Positions 18,100 to 28,374 of a stretch of 28,374 nt of DNA are shown piece after piece. Both the position numbers and the translations under genes were made by a program. The notes under the pieces are model-generated. The model had not been told where the DNA came from. It did no database searches and saw only the letters and a program-made list of their open reading frames with translations. Within the stretch, counting starts at the first letter, position 1, and every line of letters begins with the position of its first letter. Source of the stretch: Branchiostoma floridae. Taxonomy: Eukaryota > Chordata > Leptocardii > Amphioxiformes > Branchiostomatidae. The stretch spans positions 21,113,025-21,141,398 of the forward strand of contig NC_049990.1 in NCBI RefSeq assembly GCF_000003815.2. Direction: 5' to 3'.

Positions 18100-21000
18100 A
18101 TGTTTCGTGGAGTGCTACTTCTGTTCCTGAGCGGCATAACAACCGCACAATTTCCTGTGTTAGGTGATCAACAGCACCACGTGTCCAGTATCACAGGTAC
18201 AGCACTCCTTTATACTGTCTACCTGTACTACCACCTTACAGTGTTGAAAAGTGGCTAACATATGGTCATTTTTTCAAATATCTATAATGCTTTGCGTTAG
18301 TCAAGTAATTACTTAGCACGATATTAACTTGACGTTGACCTTGGTTATCGTGATATGTTTTACAAAATAGGAGTGAGGTTCATGAATTCGAATAGTTTAT
18401 TAGAAAAAAATATAGACAAAAATATAATACTAGTAGTAGTGTGTGTGTGTGTCCTTGTAAAGCTTGATTTGTTTAGCTATTTGTACACTTAAAAATTACA
18501 ATATACTCTTAAACCTTCCATAATTATTTGAGTTATTTTCGTTTGGGTGAACTCTTCTTGTATTCCAGACTACCTGGAAGAAACGGAGACTTGTTACAAA
18601 TGTGATGATGAGGTGGCTATCCTAAAGGAGGTCATTGCCAACCAGTCCGCACTTCTAGCACAACAGGCCGGACAACTAGCACAACAGGCCGGACATCTAG
18701 CACAACAGGCCGGACATCTAGCACAACAGGCCGGACTCATCTCATCTCTGCAGAGTCAAATGGACAGTGTTGTCGCACGGGTGGACAGTGCCGAGCAGTT
18801 CATGAGTATGTAGAAGTTCTATTGCAAAGCTAACGACAGTTTCCAAAGCAGCGACGTCCATGCTTCAATCTGCATCATTACCTCCATGAAAAATGGAGGT
18901 ATAGTTTTTGGTGTGTCTGTCTGTGTGTGTGTCCGCATATTTGTGGTCAGCATAACTTTAGAACCTCTGAATGGATTGTAATGATATTTAGTATGTGAGT
19001 AGGTGTTTGGAAGACAAAGGTCACGGATGATTTGGGGCCCCCTGGTGTGTGACCTTGGTACTGCAGCAGAACTTTGATTTTTTTTTGTATCTTTTGACCT
19101 GAATATGCTATGGTCTTGATTTCTTGGTGGCAGATAGCTTGTGACGTAAGGAAAAGGGTACATAAGTTTGGGCCCCCTAGCGGCTTGCTCTGGAACGGCA
19201 GGGGCAATTTTGTCAAAATCATCCAAGTAGCATAACGGAACATAGGAACGATGAATTTCTATGATATTTAACATATAGGTATGTTTGGCAGGGATGTACA
19301 TAATGAAGTGCAAATTATGCAAATTTGGACTTAATTTGCATCTTTAATGAGGAAAATCTATATTTCCAGTATTTTTCATTATAGGACTCAAATACATGTA
19401 ACATATGTAATTTATGACAGGTTGAATATTAGCAGATACCAATTATGCAAATAAGTCCCTAATTTGCATAATTAATGTGAACAAGTCCTAATTCATGAAA
19501 TAAATGTAGTAAATGATTGGATTGTCAACATTGTGACCTGTGTAAGTTATGCAAAGGTGTATATTACCAAGCATAAATTATGCAGATATGCAAGTCATTT
19601 GCATAATCAGAATATTTCATGGAGGTATGAGGTCTCCGAACTCTTGTTCAGTACTGTACTACAGCTACAGCCGCTTAGGGCGTCGGCGATGCCGTTTCTG
19701 TTGTGCGTTATCCTAATCTTCTCTATGGTCTCTCTCTCTCTGTCTCTCTTTGTCTGCTAAGATTGGGCACTGTGCCAAATGTGGTTCTTTTTCTGTTACT
19801 TACTATCTTCTGCCACCATACCTCGCGTGGCCAGCTTTATCAAAAGCATATTGTTACACTACAAGTTACTTTTCCAGCAAAACCGTCACAACCTATTAAA
19901 GCTGATCAATTTACAGCAATGAGTCGCTCTCCATCGATGTTGATGGGTTTTTGCACTTCTAAAGGTGGGGTATCCTAAGACTGATTATGGTTTCTTTCTA
20001 AGAGGTATACGGATTGCCCATCTTATATGATAGGTCTTTTCTTAATAGACGCAGTTTTAGGTGAACTGCAACCACACCGTAAGCTTGTCTTGTGAAGGAG
20101 CCGGTTTAACGTACCACATACTACGAGACCGCATTTGCTCCGCGAGACATTACGTTTGAAGACTTCACCCGTTTTAACTCTGGCGACTCCGGGTTTTTGG
20201 CGCCCATATTGCAAAACTTCAAAGCCTGAAGTTGTATTCATCACTCTTAAATTTTCCTCAACAGATACATGTAACGCACCGTCCAACTGCACTGAAGTAG
20301 CAGAGAGAAGTGGAATCAACAACCAGGCATTCTACGTCATCGACCCTGATGGACCAGAACGGGGGGTCCTGCCGATGGTTGTTCAGTGTGATGTTCAGGG
20401 AGATAAAAGTAAGCTAACCCAAATAGTGGTATACAGCTTGTCAGGCAATGTCAGCAATTAGACCATGTTGATTTGATGTGTGCATCAATTTTAGGTCATT
20501 TCCCAAAGAGAGTTTTCAACCATGCTTTAAAGGGGCATTTCCCTCCACACGGGAGTGTTATTTTCCGATAGTTATTAATTTTAGGAAGTAATAAATCCAT
20601 ACAACTTCACATTAAAAAGTAAAATACATGGATGTGATAGTCTGAAGGAGGTATGTGTGTAAGTCTATTTCATCGTATAATAAAATATACGCGTAAAAAT
20701 AAGGCTTTTGGAACGGGTACCGGTTTTACGATGTGTACCATCACTTACGAACTTGACAATTAAAAATAATTATGTTGTTTTTCATGCATTATGTCTTAGA
20801 ATCTGGTTCTGGTTATGGAACGCTGATACAAACTAGAAACATAACATGCAACATTAGGTTCAGGTGATGCTTCATTACATTTCAGTAATCACCCTGATTG
20901 GCCACGACAGTGAGGCACGGACACATGTGAATGGGTTTGAGAATAGAGGTTCTTACTCAACAAGGATGTGACGTACTGGAATAGCATGGACCAAGTGAGA

Positions 21001-21857
21001 GCTGTGGTGGACAAGTCAAGTCTCTGTAAACAGCACATCAAGGTATATGTATAGTTTGAATTGTCTGTGAAGTTACTGTCAAGTTTATAGCAATTGCTAT
21101 TTATCTAAAATAAAACAATCTCCTATTTCCAGTATGAATGCCGCGGCTCGTTGATCTCGTCGTACGATAATGGCCCACCCGCCTCCTGGTGGGTGACTTG
21201 GGATGGTCGCCAGGCTGACTACTGGGGAGGTGCCAGTCCTGGGAGTGGGCAATGTGCTTGTGGAGAATCAGGTAATCGCCGTAGTAATACCCTTATAGAG
21301 AAATGCCCGATTTGCATTCAAACATAGCAAAACAGTGGTGTACAAAGTGGGTATACTCAACAGGGAAGGACAATCCAATATACAATTGAATGAAAACCGA
21401 AATGACAATTATTCTAAATCTGATTCTACTGAAGCTATTTGAAGCGCTATAAAGCTTCAACCTGATCAACCATGATTTTTTTTTATTGAAGGCAGAAAAG
21501 TGCAAGTGAACTATTGTATTATAGTCATGACTCATACATGTAGTTAAACATGAGAAAAAAAATCCATCATTTTGTAGGTCCTGGACAAGATATTTTTCCT
21601 CCAAATTTTAATTGAATTGTCATATCTTAAATCCTTGACAAAACCTTGCTATTACCTTAATCTTTTGTCCAACAGGCACATGCTCTGGACCCTCGGACAA
21701 ATGCAACTGTGATGCCAATGATTACACCTGGCGTGAGGATTCTGGGTTCCTGTCCCACAAGGATGACCTGCCAGTCACCCAGCTCAGGTTTGGGGATACT
21801 GGTGATAGTCGTGAAGAAGGTTACTATACCCTGGGGAAACTCATCTGTTATCCCTAG
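18100..21857 (+). CDS. Gene C: secreted coiled-coil protein with fibrinogen-like (CNTNAP-type) domain, frameshifted
   Basis: Six exons: 18100-18196, 18569-18805, 20265-20408, 20886-21042, 21133-21271, 21676-21857. Residues 1-16 (MFRGVLLLFLSGITTA) are a signal peptide. Exon 2 has a CYKC pair and a coiled coil with four LAQQAG heptads (62-89). Exons 3-6 encode the same globular domain as gene A, with YVIDPDGPERG, DYWGGASPGSG, CNCD and LPVTQLRFGD. No membrane helix or collagen. Junction phases (1,1,1,0,1) fit. Exon 4 is 157 bp instead of the 155 in genes A and B: at 20957-20971 the frame reads into TGA, truncating at about residue 187. One missing A in the run at 20962-20963 would account for it. 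Without it the product would be about 317 residues. It is either a pseudogene or an assembly base error; downstream exons remain intact, which favours a recent or artefactual lesion. Confidence 0.75.
18655..18738 (+). repeat. 21-bp coding minisatellite, 4 copies, in gene C exon 2
   Basis: Same repeat and copy number as 6411-6494. Each unit is one LAQQAG(Q/H/L) heptad. Confidence 0.9.
18879..19647. mobile_element. 'CATGGAGGTA' element, intron 2 of gene C
   Basis: 769 bp, the paralogous copy of 6635-7403, at the same intron position with the same ends. It was therefore carried along in the 2.7-kb tract rather than inserted twice. Confidence 0.75.
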
Positions 21858-21904
21858 TCTAGCTGTTAATGATTGTTAATCTTTTAAAGAGGTACATGTA
21901 TATG

Positions 21905-21910
21905 ATTAAA
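21905..21910 (+). terminator. Possible polyadenylation signal ATTAAA of gene C
   Basis: The common variant ATTAAA lies 48 bp after the gene C stop. No canonical AATAAA is nearer. Confidence 0.3.
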
Positions 21911-21976
21911 GCTGTGTTGCAAAACATATTCCCACGCAACAAGTGCAGTTTAGTGCAGAAATAACAGAATTGTTTT

Positions 21977-22356
21977 ATATTGAAGTTTGCATTGTCATTC
22001 AACACAAGAATTTGCTCACCTCGAATTCTCGGTCGCACATCCGCCAACCTTCGTCAGGAATGGTGATCCTATTACTCTGAGCACGTGACCTAGGGACACG
22101 TGACTCAAATATTGGATACTAAACCGGACAACTTTGCAAGGGTGGAAGGACATCTACATAAGAGCACACCAGCCAAACTCTTAACAGAGACGGGGCCGAT
22201 ACCGCTTGCCAGGCATCTCCGATTCTTTACTTGAGTCACGTGTCCCTAGGTCAAGTGCTCAGAGTAATTGAATCACCACTCCTGACAAAGGTCGACGGAT
22301 GTGCGACCAAAATTTGAGCAAATTCTCGTGTTGAATGACGGTGAAACACTTCAATA
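21977..22356. repeat. Inverted repeat, ~130-bp arms with ~123-bp spacer, downstream of gene C
   Basis: Left arm 21977-22108 and right arm 22232-22356 are imperfect reverse complements. The match runs from TTGAGTCACGTGTCCCTAGGTCA through CGGATGTGCGACC to GTGTTGAATGAC. Block 1 has only the left arm (8928-9045), and its neighbour there is the CCGG-flanked transposon. Confidence 0.8.
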
Positions 22357-23093
22357 TGGATAATACCAACTCAGATGAGTTTTCATGCTAATATAAGAGA
22401 ATTGTTGTAGTAAATACAACCAGATTAATTCTATACCACCACATGCATTTCGATCTTTCCACCAGGTCTTTTTATGGCATTGATTAGCATTGATCAGATC
22501 AATAGCACCAGGTCTGAGATGAAACTAATGGTGTTTAAAATGAAAAATGATTGACTTAGAGAACATGTATTCTAAAGAAAACAACGAGAGTTGCAAACAC
22601 TAAATATGTAGAGAGAGACTTATATGAAAAACATATACAAGAATACTGTTATACTTACAGGCTCTATAATGTAAAGTGATCACTCTGGTATAAAATTTCA
22701 GCTTCCACCCTTTGTAATAATCTGTTGAAATGTCATATTCGAACGGAAAACGTTTTGTGTGCTTGTTATTTTAGTGGTATCCACTTTGCTTTGTATCGGA
22801 TCAAAGTCAAAATAAAAGTTACGAATAAAAAAACTGATGGATTATTTGCTGTTATAAAACAACTTGTTGTGCTTTCCTTACAATAAAGTTGTTGTGTAAG
22901 ACATGGTGTGCCCTGTCGCTCGTGTCATTACCAAACCCAACGGCTAGAAGTCTAATTGACCGAAGACATGTTTGTCACGCGTCAGCAGTTTCAAAACAAA
23001 CCAAGATATCTGAATATCGCGCATGATCAACATAACGCCAAATTATGCCAAATTTCACATCACTTTTCAGGGGACATGTAAAGAATTATCATA

Positions 23094-23316
23094 CTGTAAA
23101 TGAAGAAATTTTCGCGGTGGTTATATGATCGCGGTTGGTTATATGTTCGCGTTTCTCGTTGTAAATTTACCACGAACTTAAAACCACCGCGAACATTTTT
23201 CCATGGCAGTAAGGGACTACAGTGCATGGTGCTATCGCGAACTTAAAACCGCCCCGAAAAGTGCTCTTTCCCGTTACCGCGAATTAAAATCCCCGCGAAC
23301 TTAAATGCATTTACAG
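23094..23316. mobile_element. Palindromic MITE, TA target site (copy 2)
   Basis: Same ends and same flanking sequence (GGGGACATGTAAAGAATTATCA) as 10936-11165, hence one insertion before block duplication. Confidence 0.8.
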
Positions 23317-23913
23317 TATATGGTATGAAAACGTGGAGGAACATGGCACGTACATATGCGTCTAGTCTTATTCAAACCTGCTTGTAGAGGGATCCCATAG
23401 TTACGTTTTACTCAACCTTGTGAATGCCCGGACATACAGGCTAGCTACCTTTAATCTTATGATTATGGTGCTTATCGTTAAAACATGCATATAAAAATGT
23501 CTTCAAGTGCAAAATTTTATGCATGAGTCTATAGATGACGAAGATATATTTAAAGCCCATGTCTCAGGCATATGCACTTATAATATCGTTGATTATCTTC
23601 AATGATATATACCACGTGACGTCTTACCAAACTTAAATATCGTGCCTGCTGATTTCTGCATATATAGCTTAGTGTGCATAAATCACGTTTGTCTCTTATT
23701 GATTTGGGGCCTTTTTCATGAATGGTTCATATTCAACAGATGTGTACTATTAGTTAATTGGCTTGTTTTGTGGGCCTTTTGCTCCGATAACATGTCTCCC
23801 AACAATTGCAAGTGAGGCGTACTTTTCTCGGAACGTCCTGCCTTTGGCACAGAATCATTAGCTCTGCAGTGACATCACAATAGAGTGAAACCTCGCTGTT
23901 TGCTCATAGCCAA

Positions 23914-24097
23914 ATCTGTGCTTATGTTTTTAACTGTTTTAAGAAGCGAGAAGAAGTTGAACTTGTACATACTAGAATGTATTAGCATATGTAGAGGTGA
24001 TAAGATTTTTCTACATCAAAATTGCACCTTACTACTAGAGATACGACCGGTACTTAGCTTGTTTGAGCACAAATGCACAATAAAGGTCATTCATTCA
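23914..24097 (+). mobile_element. Short 5'-truncated LINE tail
   Basis: The first ~65 bp translate as ICAYVFNCFKKREEVEL and end in a stop, closely matching the last residues of the minus-strand LINE ORF (IICSYIYTCTKKREDVD). A 3' UTR ending CACAATAAAGGTCATTCATTCATT follows, as in the larger copy. The homologous site in block 1 (11791-11797, GCCAATCAAAACG) lacks it. Confidence 0.75.
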
Positions 24098-24142
24098 TTA
24101 AAACACTTTATGATGACTAAGCCAGTGGCAGGTACACGTCAA

Positions 24143-24153
24143 GGGGAATCCCC
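24143..24153. promoter_or_regulatory. Palindromic NF-kappaB (Rel) site GGGGAATCCCC
   Basis: 179 bp before the gene B ATG; the counterpart of 11845-11855. The motif is unchanged although neighbouring bases differ. Confidence 0.5.
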
Positions 24154-24331
24154 TGACAGCTACCTGTACTCTCGTGCCCGGACAATCGGACTTGCGGGTC
24201 TGTAAGAAGATCAGACGTGTTTAGAATCTTGTGGTAGCCGAACCTAGCTCCATCGGAGTTCCACAGGGCTATCCGTAGACTTGCTTCAAACGGTTTTCAA
24301 TATTAGTAGAACGTTCGTTTCTGTCATCAGG

Positions 24332-27262
24332 ATGAGCACAGAGAAGCTCACTATCGGTAGCGATGGNNNNNNNNNNNNNNNNNNNNNNNNNNNNNNNNNN
24401 NNNNNNNNNNNNNNNNNNNNNNNNNNNNNNNNNNNNNNNNNNNNNNNNNNNNNNNNNNNNNNNNNNNNNNNNNNNNNNNNNNNNNNNNNNNNNNNNNNNN
24501 NNNNNAACCACCGTACAGAGCGCAGCTTCTGATTACCAGAAGATGGTCGCCGACTACGAGAAGGAAGTGGCAGCCATTAAGGTCGACGTGACGTTGCTCA
24601 GCACTCAGCTCAAAGCCCTGGAGGCAAAAATCCTACACAATGGGCAGACAGAAGGCAACATGAATCCACAGGTAAAGACACCATGCGGCAAAATGTTTTC
24701 TGATTAAACATGTTAGTCATATTGTCATACTTTGGGATACCTTTTTGAGCATTTAGACATTTTTTAAAAGTTGAAGTTGTAACTTGATAATGCATGAATA
24801 ACAGTTGTTCAAATGATAAGAATATTCCGTTTATAACAGTAGAACAGTTTAATTTGCTTTCCATAGAGACATAGCACGTAGTTCAAACTACCGGTTTGAC
24901 TGTATCAGTGAGTAACGTAGCTCTCCCATGCCAGTCGGAACCTGGCAAAACCAGCAGTGCCTCTGTTGTCGGCGTCCCCTGGCAAACTGGGCCATCACAC
25001 CGCCGGGAAAAGAGAGCGGCGAACTCTGTGACATGGCCGGCAGGGGCAGGCGGTAAGTCCAGTTTCTCTACGAGTTGAAGTTAATTTGGCACCGAACATG
25101 TGTAAGCAGCTAGCCATCCGTAGAGGATCTTCAAAGAATTTGAATTTAAGTCTCAGTTGAGGGCTATTTAAATGGCGATCACTTTTAAACATGACCTTCG
25201 TTACTTCAACTACAACTCAATACCAAATATCATAAGGATCCATCCACAGCTTACGTTTTTGCAGTCCTCCACAAACAAACACAGCCAAATGCACAACCCG
25301 CTGCAATGTAGTAGGAAAATGCCAGGTAGACCATTTTAGACGACCTTCGTTTACACACCCACTCTCCACGACGTAGCGGCTGTTTACCTAGATACAGACT
25401 CACACCACGCTCAACTTCTTCTTCTTCAACTTAAAACGTACCGCTCTGGCTTTTTTAAACTGGATTAGCAACGTTAGTTTACTTTGGTTTTGAATTTCGT
25501 TCTGGTTCATTTTCAGCCTGTGTACAGGGTCCGCCAGGGAGGGACGGACGTGACGGGATGCCAGGACGGGACTGTCCCTGTGGAGCGAAAAGTATGGAGA
25601 TAGAATACGTTACAACTGATTCAGACTTGAATTTGCGTAGGGATAACTTTTGAAATAAATTCTCTATAGTTACGCTAGAAGTGGGTTTTATAGCTAAAGA
25701 TGCCGTGCAATTTCTTAAATTTGATTATGTAAGTTGCGATGGCTGGTTGCTAGTTGATAGCTAGTTGACCGATTGCTAGTTTGGTTAATTTTTTTTAGTT
25801 TAACAACTCAAAGAAACTAAAAATGATTTCAACATTTGTAGCATACAAGCTTTGGTCCCGAAAGATTTGTGTTTCCTAAAGACCAGGATTCAGATGGTGT
25901 GACATGTTTGCAGGAGGCTGAGAAGGTTTGAGAAAGGGTGACCTGACAACGGTGCAAGCACAGCCGAACCAATTGTGTAAACTGCACCTACAGGCAAAAC
26001 CCCAATCTAAGTTGATGACTTATGAGAGCTTTGAGTTGCTACGATTATATTTGACAGGCTTCCATGGCTGATGTACTTATATGCAAAGATTTCTACAATT
26101 GTCAGGGCGCTTAGACTCAGATATAATTATCATCGGAAAGTTGACATGCTTCTAATAATGATTGCATTTCCTTAATAGATGAAGAAATAAATGAACTGCG
26201 AAGCAAGTGTCTCGCCCTCGAGCAGAGGGTGTCGGACCTGGAGAATAACACCGACACCACGACCCTGCCTTGCTTAGGAGGTAGGACAAGTGATCTGTAC
26301 ATGTATATGTTGAAATGCTAAGCATTGATGTTTTGAGCACTCACAAAGACCTCAGAGATTTCGAAATCACGCTTGACATAACGGATTTCCAAGACGTGAA
26401 TCTAAATACCCCCTATGCAATAAAAAAAAAAACGTTTTATTGGGCTCAGTAATTTTGAATACCAGCCCGCAAGTACTGGGTAACGCTGACACTGCAAGCA
26501 GTACAATGTCCTAAAATTTGTTATGTTACTGTTACAGATACATGCAATCTACCGTCCAGCTGCACTGAAGTAGTAGAGAGAAGTGGATTCAATAATCATT
26601 CATTCTACGTCATCGACCCTGATGGACCAGACCGGGGGGTCCTACCGATGGTTGTTCAGTGTGATGTTCAGGGAGGATCAGGTTAGGAAAATCAGAAGAG
26701 TTTTATATATCCGGTGTAGCAGACAATGTCAGCAATATGCATGGTGTAAAGTTGAATGATATAGAAATGAGACCATCCACTTTTCTGCCAAGCATTGACA
26801 ATTAAACAAAAAATTACATTACATCAGGTTTGAACCTTTTAGAGCTATAGGGCCAGTTGTCTGGTCAACGAGAATATCATGATACTAAATTTTGTTTATA
26901 TAAGTTTTCAGAGTAAAAAAAATGCCGGGAAAAATTGTGGAAAATAACAAGCATGTCATGAAAATGTAGAGAATTGTTTTTCATGTTTGTCTGCAAGTCG
27001 TTATACATTTCGAATGAGCAATACGATATCCATTGATCAAAACACTATTCATCGGTAAGCCGATTGGCCAACGAATACTAGCTGTGTGGGCCCATGGACA
27101 ATGCCGTATTCGGAACTGAAATATATGTTTGTGAAGCAGTATGTCCTAGAAACTTTCCTGGCACTGAGTTGAAGTACAGACTTGTGACACTTGTTAGTCT
27201 GTACTGACAATTTCCGGTAAAGAAAATCATTTTTGTGTTTTTAATGGTGAATTATGAGTTCT

Positions 27263-27317
<55 letters not shown>

Positions 27318-27962
27318 TGAACACGCAGCTCAGAATACAACATTTGCCAAACATCTACATGTTGTGTCGAGACGCCAAACCGAACGTGAAAACTGAGGTC
27401 TAGCAATGAGTATAGTCTTATGTTTAAATGCCTAATCACAATATATATTAATTTCAGCAATTACCCTGATTGGTCACAACAGTGAGGCAAGGACCCTTGT
27501 GAAAGGGTACGAAGATCCAGGCAGGTACTCCAAGGATGTGACATACTGGAATACCATGGACCAAGTGAGAGCTGTGGTGGACAATTCAACTCTCTGCAAA
27601 CAGCACATCAAGGTAAGTGATGTTTACATTTCTAGGCAGCCTTGTTCAGCAGTGGTCTGTCTCAACTGTGACTGACAAAGAAGTTTTATAAAAAATCTAT
27701 GATGATTCTATGTCCCATTGAAGATATTACAACTGTCAATAAGATAGTATCTGTGGTGTAAAGTTGATGCTGAAAAGTTTATAGTTATAGCTATTAGCTA
27801 AAATAACACAATTTATCCTTTTTCAGTATGAATGTCATCACTCAGTGATCTGGAACTCATCTGCCACACCCTACGCCTGGTGGGTGACTTGGAATGGCCG
27901 CCAGGCTGACTACTGGGGAGGGGCCAGTCCTGGGAGTGGGAAATGTGCTTGTGGACAAGCAG
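24332..27962 (+). CDS. Gene B: paralogue of gene A, 3' end beyond window, assembly gap in exon 1
   Basis: Seven of eight expected exons: 24332-24671 (with N run 24367-24505), 24935-25052, 25517-25591, 26179-26280, 26538-26681, 27458-27612, 27827-27962. Exons 2-6 have exactly the lengths of gene A, and exon 7 is one codon shorter. The start (MSTEKLTI) is conserved, but the segment that should hold the membrane helix is in the gap. Then follow the coiled coil, RREKR furin-type site (stronger than in A), GPPGRDGRDGMPGRDC collagen stretch, second coiled coil with an NNT sequon, and the globular domain up to CACGQA. An extra NST sequon occurs in exon 6. The final exon with CNCD...LGKLICYP should lie to the right of 28374. 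Exon 1 spans 340 bp, one more than in A, because the gap length is an estimate. Same predicted role as gene A. Confidence 0.8.
24367..24505. other. Assembly gap (139 N)
   Basis: Unknown bases within gene B exon 1. Gene A has 150 bp between the equivalent flanks, so the size is roughly right but not exact. Confidence 1.
26682..27457. other. Intron 5 of gene B, otherwise featureless
   Basis: About 780 bp of AT-rich intron with a (CA)n tract near the end. No other gene or element recognised. Confidence 0.6.
27264..27315. repeat. (CA)n microsatellite, ~26 units
   Basis: Uninterrupted CA dinucleotides in intron 5 of gene B, at about the place where gene A has its (ACTC)n tract. Confidence 0.95.
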
Positions 27963-28271
27963 GTAAATATGCAACTGATATAATGATAAAATTTGTATTG
28001 CAAACCATACTCAAAGGCTAATTGCAGAGTTAAACAATGGTATAGAAAGATTAACAGGGAAGGAATATCAAATATACAATTGAAATAAAAGCAAAATGGC
28101 AATTATTCGAAATCTAATTCTGAAGGATTGGAAAACATGAACCTGCACCATTCAAGCTTATTCAATTGAAGCCAGAATAGCAAGTGATGAATCATATATG
28201 CACTTGAACATGTGATAGAATCTTAGCCTCCTTCACCGGCCTCTCTGGGAAGCTTGGCAAATTATTCTTTT

Positions 28272-28374
28272 GGGGGGGGGGGGGAGGGTTTTAGGTCGAT
28301 TCGCGATTTTTAACCGGGAATATTATGCCGGGAAAGGAATATATGCCGGGAAAGGAATATACACCGGAAAGCTG
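28272..28374. repeat. G13 run followed by 18-bp tandem repeats, start of an unidentified element
   Basis: Thirteen G (28272-28284) are followed by ATGCCGGGAAAGGAATAT at 28325-28342, repeated at 28343-28360 and begun again at 28361. This is probably the edge of a repeat that continues beyond the window, within intron 7 of gene B. Confidence 0.6.

Larger units (their letters stand above)
18157..20880 (+). repeat. 2.7-kb tract nearly identical to 5921-8635
   Basis: The tract covers the end of exon 1 through intron 3 of gene C. By eye, differences from 5921-8635 are a few per several hundred bases, including introns and the shared element, far fewer than in flanking paralogous sequence or between genes A and B. 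Confidence 0.9.
22585..24331. repeat. Array intergenic unit, copy 4 (upstream of gene B)
   Basis: Collinear with 10262-12031. It contains the shared TA-MITE, an extra LINE tail not found in copy 2, and the kappaB-like site. No gene supported. The 23885-24205 frame spans the LINE tail and is an artefact. Confidence 0.75.

Noticed and set aside
23885-24205. 106-codon frame upstream of gene B
   Set aside because: It runs through a truncated LINE tail in the wrong frame.

Overview
The window is animal nuclear DNA: spliced genes with GT-AG introns, AT-rich introns and intergenic DNA, many short repeats and transposon remnants, and one assembly gap (N run 24367-24505). Gene content, the density of small palindromic elements and the signs of high heterozygosity or draft assembly fit a cephalochordate (lancelet, Branchiostoma). 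That is an inference from style; nothing in the window proves the genus.

Layout. (1) 1-3120 is unrelated to the rest. It holds the first ~305 codons of an uninterrupted minus-strand reading frame that runs off the left edge and looks like a papain-fold deubiquitinase-type cysteine peptidase of the kind carried by large transposons. Next come a 42-bp minisatellite, a diverged tandem repeat, a small palindromic MITE and a 58-bp tandem duplication. (2) 3120-28374 is a tandem array of four related plus-strand genes, each preceded by a related intergenic unit. The order is C' (broken, 5921-8803), A (12032-15562), C (18100-21857) and B (24332 to beyond the right edge). C'+A and C+B look like two copies of a ~12-13 kb block.

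The genes share four 3' exons (three seen in B, part retained in C') with identical intron phases. These encode a fibrinogen-like C-terminal domain closest in motif to the contactin-associated protein / neurexin IV type. The N-termini differ. A and B encode a type II membrane protein: short cytoplasmic tail, one membrane helix, coiled coil, a furin-type REKR site, a short Gly-X-Y collagen stretch, a second coiled coil, then the globular domain. C encodes a signal peptide and a coiled coil built from 21-bp (7-residue) repeats, then the same domain, so it is a secreted form. C has a frameshift in its fourth exon. C' lacks its signal peptide and two and a half exons. A and B share a perfect palindromic kappaB-like motif about 180 bp before the ATG, which would fit an immune-type, oligomeric recognition protein; the function itself is inferred.

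Mobile DNA dates the array. A TA-flanked palindromic MITE is present at the same place in both blocks and so predates the block duplication. A non-LTR retrotransposon (4245-5889), a 1115-bp CCGG-flanked element (9064-10178), a 1.1-kb 'CATGGAGGTA' element (16806-17893) and a short 5'-truncated LINE tail (23914-24097) are each in only one block, and the paralogous empty sites are visible.
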